From the NCBI GenBank assembly GCA_003223995.1, contig QHYA01000230.1, positions 1 to 30,114 on the forward strand: a DNA stretch of 30,114 bases, written 5' to 3'. Below the pieces are notes generated by a model. That model had not been told where the DNA came from. It ran no database searches and worked only from the letters and a program-made list of their open reading frames with translations. The stretch is from Acidobacteriota bacterium (lineage in GTDB: Bacteria; Acidobacteriota; Polarisedimenticolia; QHYA01). The position numbers and the translations under genes are program-made. How positions within the stretch are numbered: position 1 is the first letter of the stretch; the number at the start of each line of letters is the position of its first letter. Shown here piece after piece: positions 1 through 8,500 of this stretch.

Positions 1-1158
1 TCAGGCCTCCTCGCATGCCGGCGGCAGCGATCTGCACGAGATCTTCGGCGTGCGGGCCGAGGACGTGAACACCCAGAAGCCGCCCCGTCCCTTTCTCGTA
101 GACGACCTTGACGAGACCCTCGGTCTGCTCCCTCACTCCCGCGGCGGGGTTGTTCGAGAAGGGGGATCGGCTGATGGCCACCTCCAGTCCATTCGACCGA
201 GCCTCTGACTCCGTCATCCCAACCTGCCCGAGGGCAGGGATCGTGAAGACCGCCGTCGGCAGCAAATGCAGATCGACCTTCTGCTCGTTCCCTTTGAGGG
301 CGTTTCTCGCCGCGATGGGCCCCTCGTACCAGGCGACGGGCGTGTGCTGCGGCTGGCCGATGACGTCTCCGGCGGCGTAGATCTGGGGCGCGCTGGTCGA
401 CTGGAGGAACTCGTTCACCTTGATCCCTCCGCGGTCCAGCTCCACCCCCGCCTTCTGTAGGTCGAGACGGGAGGTGTTCGGCGGGCGTCCTGTCGCGATG
501 AGCACTTCATCGGCCGGGAAGCCTTCCGCGCGGCCTTCCAGGACTGCCTCCACCGTCCGGTCCCCGGCGATCCGCACGGGGCCCGCCCCCGTGTGGAATT
601 CCATCCCCGCCTTGCGGCCGATCTCCAGCAGCGCGTCTCGCATCTCTCCGTCAGCGCCTGGGAGGATCTGAGGGCCTCTCTGGAGGATCGCGACGCGCGA
701 GCCCGCCATCGCCGCGCAGAAGCCCAGCTCAATGCCGATCACCCCTGCTCCGATCACGACCAGCCTCGACGGCAGCGACCTGAGTCCCCGACCAGCAGCT
801 CGTACGGGCCGGTGAAACGGGCAACCCCCTGCAGCACGGCGATATTCCGCTTCTCGAGGGACTGCTTTTTCCCTTTCGACCAGCTCTCTATGATCCCGTC
901 CTTTCGGTCGATGACGGCCGCCCAGTCGAGCCGTGCCCCCTCGATGCCGGCCAGGCCGAGCTTCCCCGCGTTCCTCGTCCGGCGGAACAGATCGACGGTG
1001 CTCACGAGCACCTTCTTGGGGATTCACCCCTTTCCGAGGCAGGTGCCCGCGAAACCGTCCTCCTCGACCAGGGCCGTGCGCGCGCCGAGGGACACGGCCT
1101 TCTTGGCGGCGTTCGTCCCCGCCGTCCCCGCACCGATCACCAGCATCTCGTAGTCCAT
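1..1158 (-). CDS. FAD/NAD(P)-dependent disulfide oxidoreductase (Lpd/MerA/SthA type), probable selenoprotein; 3' end outside window, frameshifted
   Basis: Class I pyridine nucleotide-disulfide oxidoreductase, expected to pass electrons from NAD(P)H through FAD to a redox-active disulfide. The start at 1158 is set by GGGGGAG at 1166-1172, 7 nt upstream. The N-terminus has an FAD-binding GxGxxG (VIGAGTAG) and then GTCLGKG followed by an in-frame TGA (1024-1026) and IPKKVL, so the TGA replaces the second Cys of C-x4-C. After a frame change near 781-790 come the NAD(P)H motif VVIGAGVIGIE, a second ATG motif (IATGRPPN), the FAD-binding IYAAGDV and the dimerisation domain, open to base 1. About 36 residues that normally include the first IATGS motif are missing at the frame change. 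It lies 140 nt downstream of the regulator on the same strand. The substrate is unknown: mercuric reductase, dihydrolipoamide dehydrogenase and transhydrogenase all share this fold. The alternative to a selenoprotein is a decaying pseudogene. Confidence 0.85.
997..1026 (-). promoter_or_regulatory. Candidate bacterial SECIS element with its UGA codon
   Basis: Reading on the minus strand, TGA (1026-1024) is followed by an 11-nt spacer (1023-1013) and a perfect 6-bp stem, GGTGCT/AGCACC, with loop CGTG (1012-997). From memory, the Escherichia coli fdhF SECIS has the same 11-nt spacer and a mini-hairpin that also begins GGU, ends ACC and shows GU at positions 2-3 of a 4-nt loop. The bulged U of fdhF is absent here. 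The hairpin codes for ordinary protein sequence, as expected for a bacterial SECIS inside the reading frame. Function would require SelB and tRNA-Sec, which are not in this window. Confidence 0.65.
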
Positions 1159-1298
1159 TTGTTTGCTCCCCCTGAGCGTTCTCCGCGCCCGTGGGTTCCT
1201 GTCCCCCGATCGGAAAGAGCGTGCCCGCCGGGCATCCTCACCTGCAGCACCGGCCCCGACATCGGCTCCCTTTCGTTGCACGGGAGGCGAAGAGGGTT
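1159..1298. other. Spacer between response regulator and oxidoreductase genes
   Basis: This 140-nt gap separates two co-directional minus-strand genes. It contains a 13-nt inverted repeat, TGCCCGCCGGGCA on the plus strand (1222-1234). On the minus strand the repeat is followed by a short pyrimidine run, so it could be a weak terminator or an operator. The only other recognisable element is the GGGGGAG ribosome-binding site at 1166-1172. No convincing sigma54 (-24/-12) or sigma70 promoter was seen. Confidence 0.4.
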
Positions 1299-2645
1299 TC
1301 AGAGCATGCGGTAGAGCGTGCGCCTGTCGATGCCCAGGGTTCGCGCCGCGGCGGCCTTGTTCCCCCTGTGCGCTTCCAGGACGCTCCGGACATAGGCGCG
1401 CGAGACTTCGGCCAGAGGCAGCCCCTGTGCGGAGCCGTTGCGAAGCATCCGCTGGAAGTCGGTCTCCGTCGTCGTGAACATCAGGTCCTCGGCAAGGATC
1501 GTGTCGTAATCGGTCAGCGCGACGGCCCGCTCGATCATGTTGGCCAGCTCGCGCACGTTGCCGGGCCAGTCGTAGGCGACCAGACGCCGGAGCGCGGCCG
1601 CCGAGACTCCCCGGATCGGCCTGCCGAGCCGGACGCAGGTGCGCTGGAGCAGGCTGTCGACGAGCGGGATGATGTCCTCGCGGCGCTCCCGCAGGGGAGG
1701 GATCTCCATCCGGATAACGTTGAGGCGATAGTAAAGGTCCGGGCGGAAACTCCCTTCGCGCAGCAGCGTCTCCAGAGGGCGGTTCGTCGCGGCGATCACG
1801 CGGGTATCGACGGCCACTTCCTCCGTGCCGCCCACGGGCCGGACGTGTCCTGCCTCGAGGGCCTGGAGGAGCTTCGCTTGGGTGTCGAGAGAAAGCTCCC
1901 CCACCTCGTCGAGGAACAGGGTCCCGGTCCCGGCGGCCGCGAACAGCCCGCTGCGGTTCTCGCGAGCGTCGGTGAAGGCGCCCTTCCGCACGCCGAACAG
2001 CTCGCTCTCGACGAGGCTCTGAGGCAGCGCCGCGCAGTTCAATTGGAGGAAGGGGGCTTCGCGTCGCGGGCTCTTGTCGTGGATGAGGCGCGCGACGGCC
2101 CCTTTGCCGCAGCCGCTCTCTCCGGTCAGGAGAACGGTGGAGCCGGAGAGCGCGGCTCTCCGGGCGAGATCCAAGACCTTCCTCATCGCCGCGCTCTTCG
2201 CCACCAGCTGGCCCGGCTCGACCACGGGAAGGTTCGTCCTCAGACGGATGATCTCCCGGCGCATCTGCCTCTCGCGGAAGGCGCGCTCGATGGCCAGCAG
2301 AAGGACCTCGATCCTGAATGGCTTGGCCACGAAGTCGCAGGCTCCCGCCTTCACGGCCTGGACGGCAAGGTCGATGCTGCCGAAAGCCGTGATGAGGAGG
2401 ACGAGCTGGCCATGCTTCTCCGCCTGGATCGCTCCGAGCAGGTCGATGCCCCGCATCTCGGGCATCTCGACGTCCGCGATGATGAGGTCGAAATCCGTCT
2501 GCTTGATCCGCTCGAGGGCCTCCCGGGGGGAATGCATCCCCGCCGTCGTGTAGCCCTCCTGGAGCAGCTCCTCGGTGAGGTAGTCCACGACGCCCGGATC
2601 GTCGTCGAGGACCAGTATCCGTTCCTTTCGCGACGGCTTCTTCAC
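1299..2645 (-). CDS. Sigma54-dependent response regulator (NtrC family) with a GAFTDA loop
   Basis: Two-component transcription activator acting with sigma54 RNA polymerase. The GTG start at 2645 overlaps the kinase stop (GTGA) with GGGAGAGG just upstream, giving 448 residues. Order: receiver domain (about 8-122; acidic D14-D16, phosphoacceptor D58, T86, K108), AAA+ domain (about 145-375; Walker A GESGCGKG 175-182, Walker B LFLDE, arginine-finger region RPDLYYRLNV), and a C-terminal Fis-type helix-turn-helix ending in RGNKAAAARTLGIDRRTLYRML. The sigma54-contact loop is GAFTDA (222-227) rather than the usual GAFTGA. Translational coupling to the upstream kinase identifies its partner. Neighbouring efflux genes suggest metal or envelope stress control, as in ZraR/CusR-type systems, but this is inference. 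Confidence 0.95.
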   Translation of the reverse strand: MKKPSRKERILVLDDDPGVVDYLTEELLQEGYTTAGMHSPREALERIKQTDFDLIIADVEMPEMRGIDLLGAIQAEKHGQLVLLITAFGSIDLAVQAVKAGACDFVAKPFRIEVLLLAIERAFRERQMRREIIRLRTNLPVVEPGQLVAKSAAMRKVLDLARRAALSGSTVLLTGESGCGKGAVARLIHDKSPRREAPFLQLNCAALPQSLVESELFGVRKGAFTDARENRSGLFAAAGTGTLFLDEVGELSLDTQAKLLQALEAGHVRPVGGTEEVAVDTRVIAATNRPLETLLREGSFRPDLYYRLNVIRMEIPPLRERREDIIPLVDSLLQRTCVRLGRPIRGVSAAALRRLVAYDWPGNVRELANMIERAVALTDYDTILAEDLMFTTTETDFQRMLRNGSAQGLPLAEVSRAYVRSVLEAHRGNKAAAARTLGIDRRTLYRML

Positions 2646-4147
2646 GCCACCTCTCCCTGTTCTTTCTCTTCCCATTCGGGCCGGCGCAGGGGCAGATCGA
2701 CCGTGAAGCGGCTTCCCCGCTCCGGTGTCGATGCGGCGGAGACGCTCCCGCCGTGCTGCAGGACGATCGCCTTGACGACGGCGAGACCCAGCCCCGTTCC
2801 TCCCTGGGCGGCCCTGGTGGTGAAGAACGGCTCGAACAGCTTGTCCAGCACATCGGGCGACATCCCGCAGCCGCTGTCCTCGACCACGAGGCGCGCGGCG
2901 GGAACTCGGGTTCCTTTTTCTCGTGGCTCCAGCACCGACCGCTGAATGCTGATCGCGATCTTTCCCCCGGGCGGGGTCGCCTCCAGCGCGTTCTTCAAGA
3001 GGTTCAGGATGACCTGCTGGATCTGATCCACGTCGAGGACGGCCGGAGGCATCCTTTCCTCGCAGCGCAGCTCGAGTGAAACGCCGAGCCGGCGAGCGGA
3101 GAAGTCGACGAGGTCGAGCACAGCCTCGACCGGCCTGCGGAGGTCGGTCTCGCTCAGGTTCACGGCCCGGCGGCGGGAAAACCTCAAGAGCTGCTCCACG
3201 ATCCGGGCGATCCTGTCGGTCTGGTCGGCCAGGATCTCGGCGTTCTTCCGGACGTCCTCGGGGCTGTGAGGGCGGGTCAGCAATGCCCGGGCTCTACCGT
3301 TCATGATCTGGAGCGGAGAGCCGATCTCGTGGGCCAGACCGGCTGAGAGCTGTCCGATGGTGACAAGCTTGTCCACCTGCTGGAGGCCTCGTTCGAGACT
3401 GTTCCTCGACTCCACCTCGCGGGCGATCCGCTCGCGAGCGCTGCGGAGGTCGGCCACGAGCGAGTCGAACTCGCCCGCCAGCGCCCCGACCTCGTCATGT
3501 CGGGAGGAGGCAAGCCCGGCTGTGAGGTCCCCCGAGCGCAGCTTTCGCATGGCCTTGGCCATCACCGTCAGAGGGCGGGTGACGTAAACGATCCCGAGAA
3601 AGAACTGCAAAGCGGTGGTGGCAAGAACGAGGAGAATGACCGAGAGCACGATCCCACGGCGCGTATCGATAAGGTCCCTCCGCAACTCGTCGAGTGACCT
3701 GATCAGGACGAGGCCTCCCGCAGGAGATCCGTCCTGGTTCGCCAGCGGCAGGCCGAGCACGACCCGCCCTCTCCCGGCCCCCTCGTCGAAGCGGAGGACT
3801 GGGCGCCCGGTCGCGATGGTCTCGAATCCGGCTTGCTCGGGAAACCCGGCAAGGGCGCTGCCAGGAGACTGGGCCTTCAAGTTTTTTTGCCGGTCGAAGA
3901 TGAGGAAATCCACGGTGGGGTCGATCACCTCGAGCGAATCGAGCGTTTGCTGGATGTCCTCGAACTGCCTGTCGCGGAGGGCATTCTCGACCGCGACCTT
4001 CACGGAGGTCCCGAGCAGACGGATCTCTTTCTCCACGGCCTTCCGGAGATCCTGGCTTTCCTGCCGGAGCTGCATGATCCCGTGGAGGCCCGCGATGACG
4101 AGACAGGTCGCACTGAGGCCGAGGGTCATCTTCGTCGAGACGCGCAT
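2642..4147 (-). CDS. Membrane sensor histidine kinase (HAMP-HisKA-HATPase)
   Basis: Inner-membrane sensor kinase of 501 residues. TM1 (about 8-26) and TM2 (about 165-188) flank a periplasmic domain of roughly 135 residues without Cys or His clusters, so no metal ligand set is evident. A HAMP linker (about 189-243) leads to HisKA with H273 in LAHEIGSPLQ, then the HATPase boxes: N (NLLKNALEAT), G1 (VEDSGCGM), F (LFEPFFTTR) and G2 (GTGLGLAVV). The gene ends in a 4-base overlap with the sigma54 regulator. The architecture resembles ZraS/NtrB-like kinases. The gene starts 205 nt from the divergent efflux adaptor gene. The stimulus is unknown; context suggests a metal or other toxic compound. Confidence 0.95.
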   Translation of the reverse strand: MRVSTKMTLGLSATCLVIAGLHGIMQLRQESQDLRKAVEKEIRLLGTSVKVAVENALRDRQFEDIQQTLDSLEVIDPTVDFLIFDRQKNLKAQSPGSALAGFPEQAGFETIATGRPVLRFDEGAGRGRVVLGLPLANQDGSPAGGLVLIRSLDELRRDLIDTRRGIVLSVILLVLATTALQFFLGIVYVTRPLTVMAKAMRKLRSGDLTAGLASSRHDEVGALAGEFDSLVADLRSARERIAREVESRNSLERGLQQVDKLVTIGQLSAGLAHEIGSPLQIMNGRARALLTRPHSPEDVRKNAEILADQTDRIARIVEQLLRFSRRRAVNLSETDLRRPVEAVLDLVDFSARRLGVSLELRCEERMPPAVLDVDQIQQVILNLLKNALEATPPGGKIAISIQRSVLEPREKGTRVPAARLVVEDSGCGMSPDVLDKLFEPFFTTRAAQGGTGLGLAVVKAIVLQHGGSVSAASTPERGSRFTVDLPLRRPEWEEKEQGEVA

Positions 4148-4195
4148 GATGGCTCAACCGCCCTTCGTATTTAGGGTGTCCCTTCCCCGGTGAGG

Positions 4196-4215
4196 CCACA
4201 ATGTACGACATGTGG
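4196..4215. promoter_or_regulatory. Inverted repeat in the divergent control region, possible activator site
   Basis: The repeat CCACAATGT-ACG-ACATGTGG has eight matching positions per arm with one extra A in the left arm. It is centred between the divergent kinase (start 4147) and efflux adaptor genes. Dyads of this size are typical operators, and the regulator encoded next to the kinase has a Fis-type DNA-binding domain that binds dyads. The assignment to that regulator is inference from position only. Confidence 0.4.
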
Positions 4216-4263
4216 CGAGGATGTCTAGGTCTGGGCCGAGCCGGTGCCTACTTTTCGCCCCGG

Positions 4264-4292
4264 TTGCAACAGATAACTTGAAGGAATTAAAT
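4264..4292 (+). promoter_or_regulatory. Sigma70-like promoter of the RND efflux operon
   Basis: TTGCAA at 4264-4269 (4/6 to TTGACA) and TTAAAT at 4287-4292 (4/6 to TATAAT) are separated by exactly 17 nt in an AT-richer patch. Transcription would start near 4299, a few bases before the ATG at 4304. No TGGCAC-N5-TTGC sigma54 promoter was found in this intergenic region, so direct control by the adjacent sigma54 activator is not supported by a visible promoter here. Confidence 0.4.
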
Positions 4293-4351
4293 GAGTTGAA
4301 TTCATGTCTGGTGCTACCGGCACGGGAATTGCTCTTTCGACCCCGGCCGCC

Positions 4352-5491
4352 ATGCGTAACATTAAACTGCTTCTCGGTACCCTCCTGGTTGCTGCCCCGC
4401 TAGTGGGATGCAGCGTCACGCGCGGCGGCCCATCCCCTCTTTCCCCTTCGGACCCGCCTTCAGAACCTTATTCCGAGCGCGCAGCGCCGGGAGACAACTT
4501 CGTCCACGTCCCTCAGGCATCCCTGAAGTTTCTGACCGTGGAGGCGGTCGAGGGGCGAGAGAACTCATTAACCATCAGAGTACCGGCGCGGGCTGCTTTC
4601 CGGGACGGCGCCCTTTCGGAGGTAGGTCCCCCCCTCGCGGGAAGGGTCGTCACCGTCCGGGTGAAATCCGGGGATCACGTCCGGATCGGTGAGCCCCTGG
4701 TAACCCTCGCCTGCCCCGAAGGGGCGACAGCGCGAACAGCCCTGGCAACGGCCCGGGCGTCCCTGAAGGAGGCCCGCGCCGCGCTGGATCGTGAGACGCG
4801 CATGATCGAGGAAGGGGTCGGCACCGAGCGAGAGAAGCTGGAGGCGGAGCTGCGGTTCGCCTCCGCACAGTCAGAGGTCGATCGCGCCCAGGCCACGAGC
4901 TCGATCATCGGCGCAGGGGAGGGAGCCGAAGTGGTCGTGCGCTCCCCGATCGCCGGCAGCGTCCTCACGATCAAGGCCTCCAGCGGCGCCGCTGTCGAGC
5001 CGGGTGGAGAGCCGCTCGTCGAGATCGGCGATCCCTCGGCGCTGTGGATCGTCGCCGATGTTTCCGAACGCGAGCTGCCTCTCGTCAGGGAAGGAACCGG
5101 CGCCCTCGTGGAGCTGTCCTCCGTCCCCGCCCTCCTGCGTGCCCGGGTCGTCTCCGTCGGGACCGCGGTGAGCAACGGCTTGCGGACCGCGCCGGTGCGG
5201 ATAGAGCTGGAAGAGAAGCCCGCAGGCCTGCGCCCAGGCATGTTCGGGAGAGTTCGGATCGAGTCGGCCGCGGTTGGACCGACGCTCCCAACCGAGGCCG
5301 TCCTGATCAAGGATGGCAAGGACTCGGTTGTCTACGTCGCGAAGGACGCCCTGACGTTCGAGCGGCGCGCGGTGGTCGTTGGACAGTCGATCGAGGGGCG
5401 GGTTCAGGTGATCTCGGGGCTGTCCCGGGGCGAACGTGTGGTCGTGAGGGGAGCGTTGCTTCTCGATGGCGCCGCCGAACAGCTCCTCTGA
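4352..5491 (+). CDS. RND efflux periplasmic adaptor (membrane fusion) lipoprotein
   Basis: Adaptor subunit that would link the inner-membrane RND pump to an outer-membrane channel. The start at 4352 is chosen because it gives a clean lipoprotein signal, MRNIKLLLG then LLVAAPLVGC with lipobox LVGC and C20. An in-frame ATG at 4304 adds 16 residues and lies only 11 nt after a -10-like box, so it remains possible; neither start has a clear ribosome-binding site. Biotinyl-lipoyl half-motifs (AGRVVTVRVKSGDHVRIGEP near 95-115 and SPIAGSVLTIKASSGAAVEP) flank a helical hairpin with EKLEAELRFASAQSE, followed by beta-barrel and membrane-proximal domains. No His/Met-rich metal-binding extension is visible. 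It is first in an operon with the pump and channel. Confidence 0.93.
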   Translation: MRNIKLLLGTLLVAAPLVGCSVTRGGPSPLSPSDPPSEPYSERAAPGDNFVHVPQASLKFLTVEAVEGRENSLTIRVPARAAFRDGALSEVGPPLAGRVVTVRVKSGDHVRIGEPLVTLACPEGATARTALATARASLKEARAALDRETRMIEEGVGTEREKLEAELRFASAQSEVDRAQATSSIIGAGEGAEVVVRSPIAGSVLTIKASSGAAVEPGGEPLVEIGDPSALWIVADVSERELPLVREGTGALVELSSVPALLRARVVSVGTAVSNGLRTAPVRIELEEKPAGLRPGMFGRVRIESAAVGPTLPTEAVLIKDGKDSVVYVAKDALTFERRAVVVGQSIEGRVQVISGLSRGERVVVRGALLLDGAAEQLL

Positions 5492-5524
5492 GCTGGTGTC
5501 CGATCCGCAGGGTTTCCGCCGGTC

Positions 5525-8500
5525 GTGCTCCGCCCCCTGATCGATTTCTGCATTCAGCGCCGCCTCCCCGTCCTGGCCCTGACAGCGGGGATCGGCCTCT
5601 ACGGCCTGCACGCCTACCGGCACACATCCATCGAGGCCTATCCCGACGTCACGAACATCCAGGTCAACGTCATTGCCCAGATGCCGGGACAGGCTCCGGA
5701 GGAGATCGAGCGGCAGGTCACCGTTCCTCTCGAAAGGGTGCTCAACGGCACGCCCGGCATGATCCTGCTGCGCAGCGAGAGCTTGTTCGGCCTGTCGCTG
5801 ATCTGGCTGGTCTTCGAGGACGACGCCGACGGTTTCAGGTCCCGCAGCCTCGTCAACGAGAGGCTCACGGAGGCCAACTTGCCGGATGGAGTCGTCCCCC
5901 GCCTGGCGCCTGACGACACCCCCTTGGGGGAGATCTACCAGTACCACGTCGTGAGCGACCGGCACACTCCGACCGAGGTCCGATCGGAACAGGAATGGAA
6001 CATCGCTCGGGTTTTCCGGCAGGTGCAGGGAGTAGCCGATGTCGTCAACTTCGGAGGCTACCTCAAAGAGACCCACGTCCTGGTCGATCCCGCCAGGCTC
6101 TTGGCCCACGATCTCACGCTGGCGGAGCTCAACGAAGCGCTCGAGCGGTCCAACAAGAACGTGGGGGGAGGCTTTCTCCGCAACGGCGATCAAGAACTGG
6201 TCATTCGCGGCGTGGGGTACCTGAGGGATCCCCACGAGATCGCCGACACCGTTCTGCGCAGCGAGAACGGAACGCCTGTGACGGTCAGGGACGTGGCGGC
6301 GATCGTCGTCTCGCACACTCCCCGGCGAGGAACCGTCGGCTACAACCTCGAAACCGAGGTCACCGAGGGCTTCGTGCTGCTGCGGAGGGGAGAGAACCCG
6401 TCCGATGTCCTCGAAGGTGTGCACCAGAAGGTCAAGGAGCTGAACGGACGCATCCTGCCCGAGGGGATGCGCATCGAGCCCTTCTACGATCGGTCGACCC
6501 TCGTCGGGCTGACCTTGTCCACCGTCCACCACAACCTGCTGTTCGGAGCGTTGCTGGTGGCCGGGGTCGTCTGGCTGTTCCTGCGCAGCCTGCGTTGCTC
6601 GCTGATCGTGGCCGCAGTGATCCCGCTCGCTCTGCTGACCGCGTTCATCGGACTCCGCATGCTAAGACTTCCGGCCAACCTGATCTCGATGGGTGCGATC
6701 GACTTCGGCATCCTCGTGGACGGGGCCGTGGTTCTGGTCGAGAACGTGCTGCGCGAGACGGGGGAGCGCCGACCCGCGAAGCGGCGGGAGATGCTCGCCC
6801 TGGTCACCCGCTCGGCCGTCGATGTCGCGCGCCCCACGTTCTTCGCGATGGCGATCATCATCGCCGCCCTCATTCCCGTTTTCACGCTGGAGCGAGTGGA
6901 GGGGCGCATCTTCCGCCCGCTGGCAATGACCTACAGCTTCGCCCTCGTCGGCGCGCTGGTCTTCGCGCTGACGACTGTTCCGGCCCTCTGCGCTCTGCTG
7001 CTGAGACCGCGCGACGGGGAAGCCGGCGATCCGAAACTGCTCGGACGGCTGCGGGCCCTGTACGGCCGGGGCCTTGCCTGGTTGCTGGGTCGCAGGCTGG
7101 TTGCCACCGGTGGCGCCCTGGCGCTGCTCGCCCTCGGCGGGCTGGTTGCTATGCGGCTGGGAAGCGAGTTCCTTCCCGAGCTCGACGAGGGGGATTTCGT
7201 CATCTTCGTCGAGATGCCGCCGAGCATCTCCTTGGAGAAGGGGAGCGAGCTCCTGCTGGAGATCCGCCGGCGGCTGCTGGAGTTTCCGGAGGTGATCGAG
7301 GTGATGAGCGAGCAGGGCCGCCCGGAGGACGGGACCGACGACGAAGGGGTCAACATGAGCGAGACGTTCGTCCATCTCAAGCCCCATGGGAAATGGCGAC
7401 GGGGCTGGGACACCGAACGCCTCGTCGAGGGCATGCGGGTCTCGCTGACGGAGATTCCGGGAGTGAGGTACAACTTCTCGCAGCCGATCAAGGACAACGT
7501 CGAGGAGGCGGTCAGCGGGGTCCGCGGGAAGGTGGTCCTGAAGGTCTTCGGAATCGACCTCGGGGCGATGCGCCAGACGCTGGAAAAAGCCAAGGCGGCC
7601 CTGGAGAAGGTTCCCGGGGTGGTCGATCTGGATCTCTACCGCGACTCCAGCGTCCCGCAGCTCCAGGTCCGCCTGGACCGCTCGTCTCTGGCGCGGGCTG
7701 GGATCACGGTGGGAGCGGCCCAGGACGTCATCGATACAGCTCTCGCTGGCCGCGTGACCACCGAGCTGTGGGAAGGGGAGCGGCCCGTGCCGGTGCGCGT
7801 CCTGCTGCCGCTGTCAGAGCGGTTCGACCCTGCGCGGATCGGCTCGATCCTCGTGCCCGCCGCGAACAGCAGTCGCATTCCACTCGGCGAGCTCGCCCAT
7901 ATCGAACTCAGCGGCGGCCGCGCCGCGATCTACCGAGAGGGGAACAGCCGCTTCCTGGCCCTCAAGTTCAACGTCGCGGGGCGGGACATGGGATCGGTCG
8001 TTCGGGAGGCGATCGCCGCAGTCGACCGCGAAGTGAAGCCGCCAGAGGGGCATTACTTCGTCTGGGGCGGCGAGTTCGAGAGCCAGGCGCGAGCGATGCA
8101 GCGTCTGGCGATCATCGTCCCCATCTCATTCCTTGTCGTTTTCGCTCTCCTCTATATGGCCCTCCAGTCGATGCGCAGCGCAGCGACGATCCTGCTGATG
8201 ACCCCCTTCGCGATGACCGGTGGGGTGTTCGCCCTCTTCCTGGCCCGGATCAATCTCTCGGTCAGCGCCGCCGTCGGCTTCATCGCGCTGCTGGGTCAGG
8301 TGTCTCTGGCGGCGCTACTGGTCATCAGCGCGGTGGACGGGCGGCGTCGGGCGGGGGAGGACACGAATGGGGCGCTGCTTCAGGGCGCGACCAGCCGCTT
8401 CAGAGCGGTCCTGATGACAGCGCTGCTGGCGATTTTGGGCCTGACTCCGATGGCGCTGTCGAGAGGGGTCGGCAGCGAGATCCAGCGCCCGTTCTCCGTC

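Noticed and set aside
4148..4303. Sigma54 promoter for the efflux operon
   Set aside because: TTGC occurs at 4264-4267, but no TGGCAC-like element lies 5 nt upstream. Other TGGC occurrences, such as 29959-29985, also lack a matching -12 box.
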